A stretch of DNA of 31,210 bases from a virus. The notes under the pieces were generated by a model, which had not been told where the DNA came from, made no database searches, and saw nothing but the letters and a program-made list of their open reading frames with translations. The position numbers were made by a program, and so were the translations under genes. The DNA lies in IMG/VR virus record IMGVR_UViG_3300025413_000082, positions 1 to 31,210 of that record. The stretch is one strand, 5' to 3'. This document shows positions 29,469 through 31,210 of this stretch, piece after piece (position 1 is the stretch's first letter; each line of letters opens with the position of its first letter).

Positions 29469-30986
29469 ATGGCCCAATCCGGCTACACACCGATTAGTCT
29501 TTACTACAGCGCAACGTCTGGCGTAGCGCCGACGTCTGGCAATCTTACCAATGGTGAGTTGGCTATTAACATCACCGACGGTAAGTTATACTTTAAAAAT
29601 ACTAGCGGCGCTGTAACTTTATTGGCTTCTGCCTCTGGTGCTGCAGCTGCGGGTAACCTATCCGGCGGTACATCAGGCCAGATTCCGTACCAAAGTGCGC
29701 CGAACACCACTGTGTTTATGCCTGCACCAGGGACATCCGGTACTTACCTTGGCTACAATGGTAGTGGTTTTTATTGGTCTACAACAACTGGCGCTTCCGG
29801 ATACAGTGGCTACAGTGGCTTTTCCGGCACAAACGGCATAAATGGTACTTCTGGATTTAGTGGTATTTCAGGATATTCTGGCTTTAACGGCTCTGGTGTT
29901 TCTGGTTATAGCGGCTCCGGTATTTCAGGTTTTAGTGGATACTCTGGCATATCTGGCTATAGCGGCTATAGCGGCTCAAACGGTTTATCAGGATTTTCTG
30001 GCTTTAGTGGCTACAGCGGTTCCGGTATATCTGGCTACAGTGGTTTTAACGGCGCAACAGGTCCAACAGGCAACTCCGGTTACAGCGGCTACTCTGGCTA
30101 CAGTGGCCAAGATGGTATTTCAGGAACAAACGGTCTATCTGGCTACAGTGGTCGTAGTGGTTTTTCTGGCTACAGCGGTTCTGGTATCTCAGGATATAGT
30201 GGATACAGCGGTTTAGGTTTGTCTGGTTATAGTGGTTACTCTGGAGCTACTGCAGCTTCTGGTTATAGTGGCTACAGTGGCACTAATGGCGCGTCTGGTA
30301 TTTCTGGCTATAGTGGCGCTAATGGTGCGTCTGGTATTTCTGGCTATAGTGGCACTAACGGTACTTCTGGTATTTCTGGCTATAGTGGATTTAGCGGATA
30401 TTCCGGTTCTACAGCATATACCGCAACCAACTTATCCGGTGGTTATGTGAATGCAACAAGCATTACATATTCCACTACTCTTACTGGTGGTACTGGTATT
30501 GTTAACTTAGGTTCTGGTCAGTTTTACAAAGATTCTAGCGGCAACGTATCTATTGGTTCTACATCAACACCTGCAACACTATATGTAAAAGGTGGTAATT
30601 CAAACAACCTATCTATTGACAATGGTGGTCAGCAATATACCACAGTGTCTTTATACAACAACGGCACTGAAAAAGCGCAGATGTATTGGGACCAAACTAA
30701 TACACTATTTGTATTTGGTACTGACGCTGGTGCTCCTGTAGTATTTAAAGCCGCTACCGTTGAACGTATGCGCATTTCTGCAGCTGGTGGTGTATCAATT
30801 GGTACAGCAACAGATCCGGGCGTTGGTAATTTATTGGTTAACGGCGCATATAAAACAGTTAACTTTTCTATTTTTGAGTCCGGTGGTAAGCTATATTTTG
30901 CCTACCAAGGAAATAATATAGCTTCATTAGATTCATCAGGTAACTTTACATCATTAGCTTCAGTAATTGGTGGCGGCACACCTTAA
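29469..30986 (+). CDS. Second Gly-X-Ser tail fibre
   Basis: A 505-residue fibre. Residues 1-55 (MAQSGYTPISLYYSATSGVA..., NGELAINITDGKLYFKN) match the short N-terminal module common in phage fibres that begins many tail-fibre genes. A Gly-X-Ser shaft follows (about residues 109-313), interrupted by GTNG-, NGSG- and GATGPTG-type insertions. The C-terminal part holds a strand-rich domain (NVSIGSTSTPATLYVKGG, MRISAAGGVSIGTA) like intramolecular-chaperone-linked or fibre-head domains. AAAGGAATAAACC precedes the ATG. It shares its shaft design but not its ends with the first fibre. Confidence 0.85.
   Translation: MAQSGYTPISLYYSATSGVAPTSGNLTNGELAINITDGKLYFKNTSGAVTLLASASGAAAAGNLSGGTSGQIPYQSAPNTTVFMPAPGTSGTYLGYNGSGFYWSTTTGASGYSGYSGFSGTNGINGTSGFSGISGYSGFNGSGVSGYSGSGISGFSGYSGISGYSGYSGSNGLSGFSGFSGYSGSGISGYSGFNGATGPTGNSGYSGYSGYSGQDGISGTNGLSGYSGRSGFSGYSGSGISGYSGYSGLGLSGYSGYSGATAASGYSGYSGTNGASGISGYSGANGASGISGYSGTNGTSGISGYSGFSGYSGSTAYTATNLSGGYVNATSITYSTTLTGGTGIVNLGSGQFYKDSSGNVSIGSTSTPATLYVKGGNSNNLSIDNGGQQYTTVSLYNNGTEKAQMYWDQTNTLFVFGTDAGAPVVFKAATVERMRISAAGGVSIGTATDPGVGNLLVNGAYKTVNFSIFESGGKLYFAYQGNNIASLDSSGNFTSLASVIGGGTP
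29792..30408 (+). repeat. Gly-X-Ser coding repeats, second fibre
   Basis: Triplet shaft with Gly every third residue and mostly Ser in the third position; interruptions with Asn and Thr set it apart from the first fibre. Confidence 0.9.
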
Positions 30987-31002
30987 TTTTTAGGAAATAT
31001 TT

Positions 31003-31210
31003 ATGGCAAATACAACAATTAACAGTTCTGGAGTAACCTTTCCAGACGGAACAACTCAAAGCACTTCTGGCGCACCTTTTATTAAAGGTCAAGTTTTTAC
31101 ATCCAATGGAACATTTACTATTCCTACTGGAGTTACTGCACTTAAAATTACAGTAGTTGGTGGCGGCGGGGGTAGTGGCGGGGGTGCTAGCACTCCAGGA
31201 GGAGGTGGAG
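31003..31210 (+). CDS. Glycine-rich fibre-like protein (3' end beyond window)
   Basis: About 69 residues are visible from the ATG at 31003, preceded by TAGGAAATATTT. It opens MANTTINSSGVTFPDGTTQS, a module frequent at the start of phage fibre or receptor-binding genes, then FTSNGTFTIPTGVTALKITV and a Gly-rich run (VGGGGGSGGGAS). That combination is typical of phage tail proteins with poly-glycine domains. The rest is cut by the window edge. Confidence 0.75.
   Translation, partial: MANTTINSSGVTFPDGTTQSTSGAPFIKGQVFTSNGTFTIPTGVTALKITVVGGGGGSGGGASTPGGGG

Noticed and set aside
1-31210. Temperate lifestyle (integrase, repressor, attachment site)
   Set aside because: No integrase, CI-like repressor or att-like site is recognised in the window; this cannot exclude them elsewhere in the genome.

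Overview
The window is part of the genome of a double-stranded DNA tailed bacteriophage (Caudoviricetes). It carries a large terminase, a portal, a scaffold-like protein, an HK97-type major capsid protein, collagen-like tail fibres, a primase/helicase and a truncated sigma factor. Genes are tightly packed, with ATGA/TAATG overlaps and AGGAG-type ribosome binding sites. I recognise no integrase, transposase, tRNA or CRISPR array. The large P22-like portal hints at a podovirus-type virion, and the overall style resembles environmental aquatic phages. The host cannot be named from this sequence; sugar-modifying enzymes next to the fibres would suit a Gram-negative host, but that is inference. The window is incomplete: it holds no DNA polymerase, tail tube, tape measure or lysis genes, and both edges cut through genes.

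Layout. Positions 1-10108 are a leftward (minus strand) block. It has about two dozen small genes of mostly unknown function, a 769-residue primase-polymerase/SF3 helicase (1609-3918), and a sigma factor lacking region 4 (5135-5698). Several genes under 60 codons are placed from their start signals and overlaps. Positions 10109-11344 are a large non-coding divergence region with palindromes, a C-rich tract, 9-bp iterons and AT-rich DNA. Positions 11345-23391 are the rightward morphogenesis block: a small protein, a degenerate free-standing intein-like protein, TerL, portal, GroES-like co-chaperonin, scaffold candidate, capsid proteins, and small structural proteins including a TIG-domain protein. 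Positions 23395-31210 hold two fibres built of Gly-X-Ser triplets. Between them sits a three-gene sugar cassette: a GT2-methyltransferase fusion, then a GT2 and a split GT9. A third, glycine-rich gene is cut by the right edge.

How it may work together. A motif beginning GCGTATTAGT occurs six times, always between genes and always pointing into the next gene: once leftward before the primase and five times rightward before late or structural units. It looks like a phage-specific promoter. The phage sigma factor has regions 1.2, 2 and 3 but no region 4, so it should not need a -35 box, which makes it a natural candidate to read the motif. A T7-type polymerase encoded outside the window is the main alternative. 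Two of the six motifs, before the primase and before the first late gene, are also preceded by a duplicated module of 9-bp iterons flanking an AT-rich core, in the same orientation relative to the gene served. This module could be a replication origin or a shared transcription control element.
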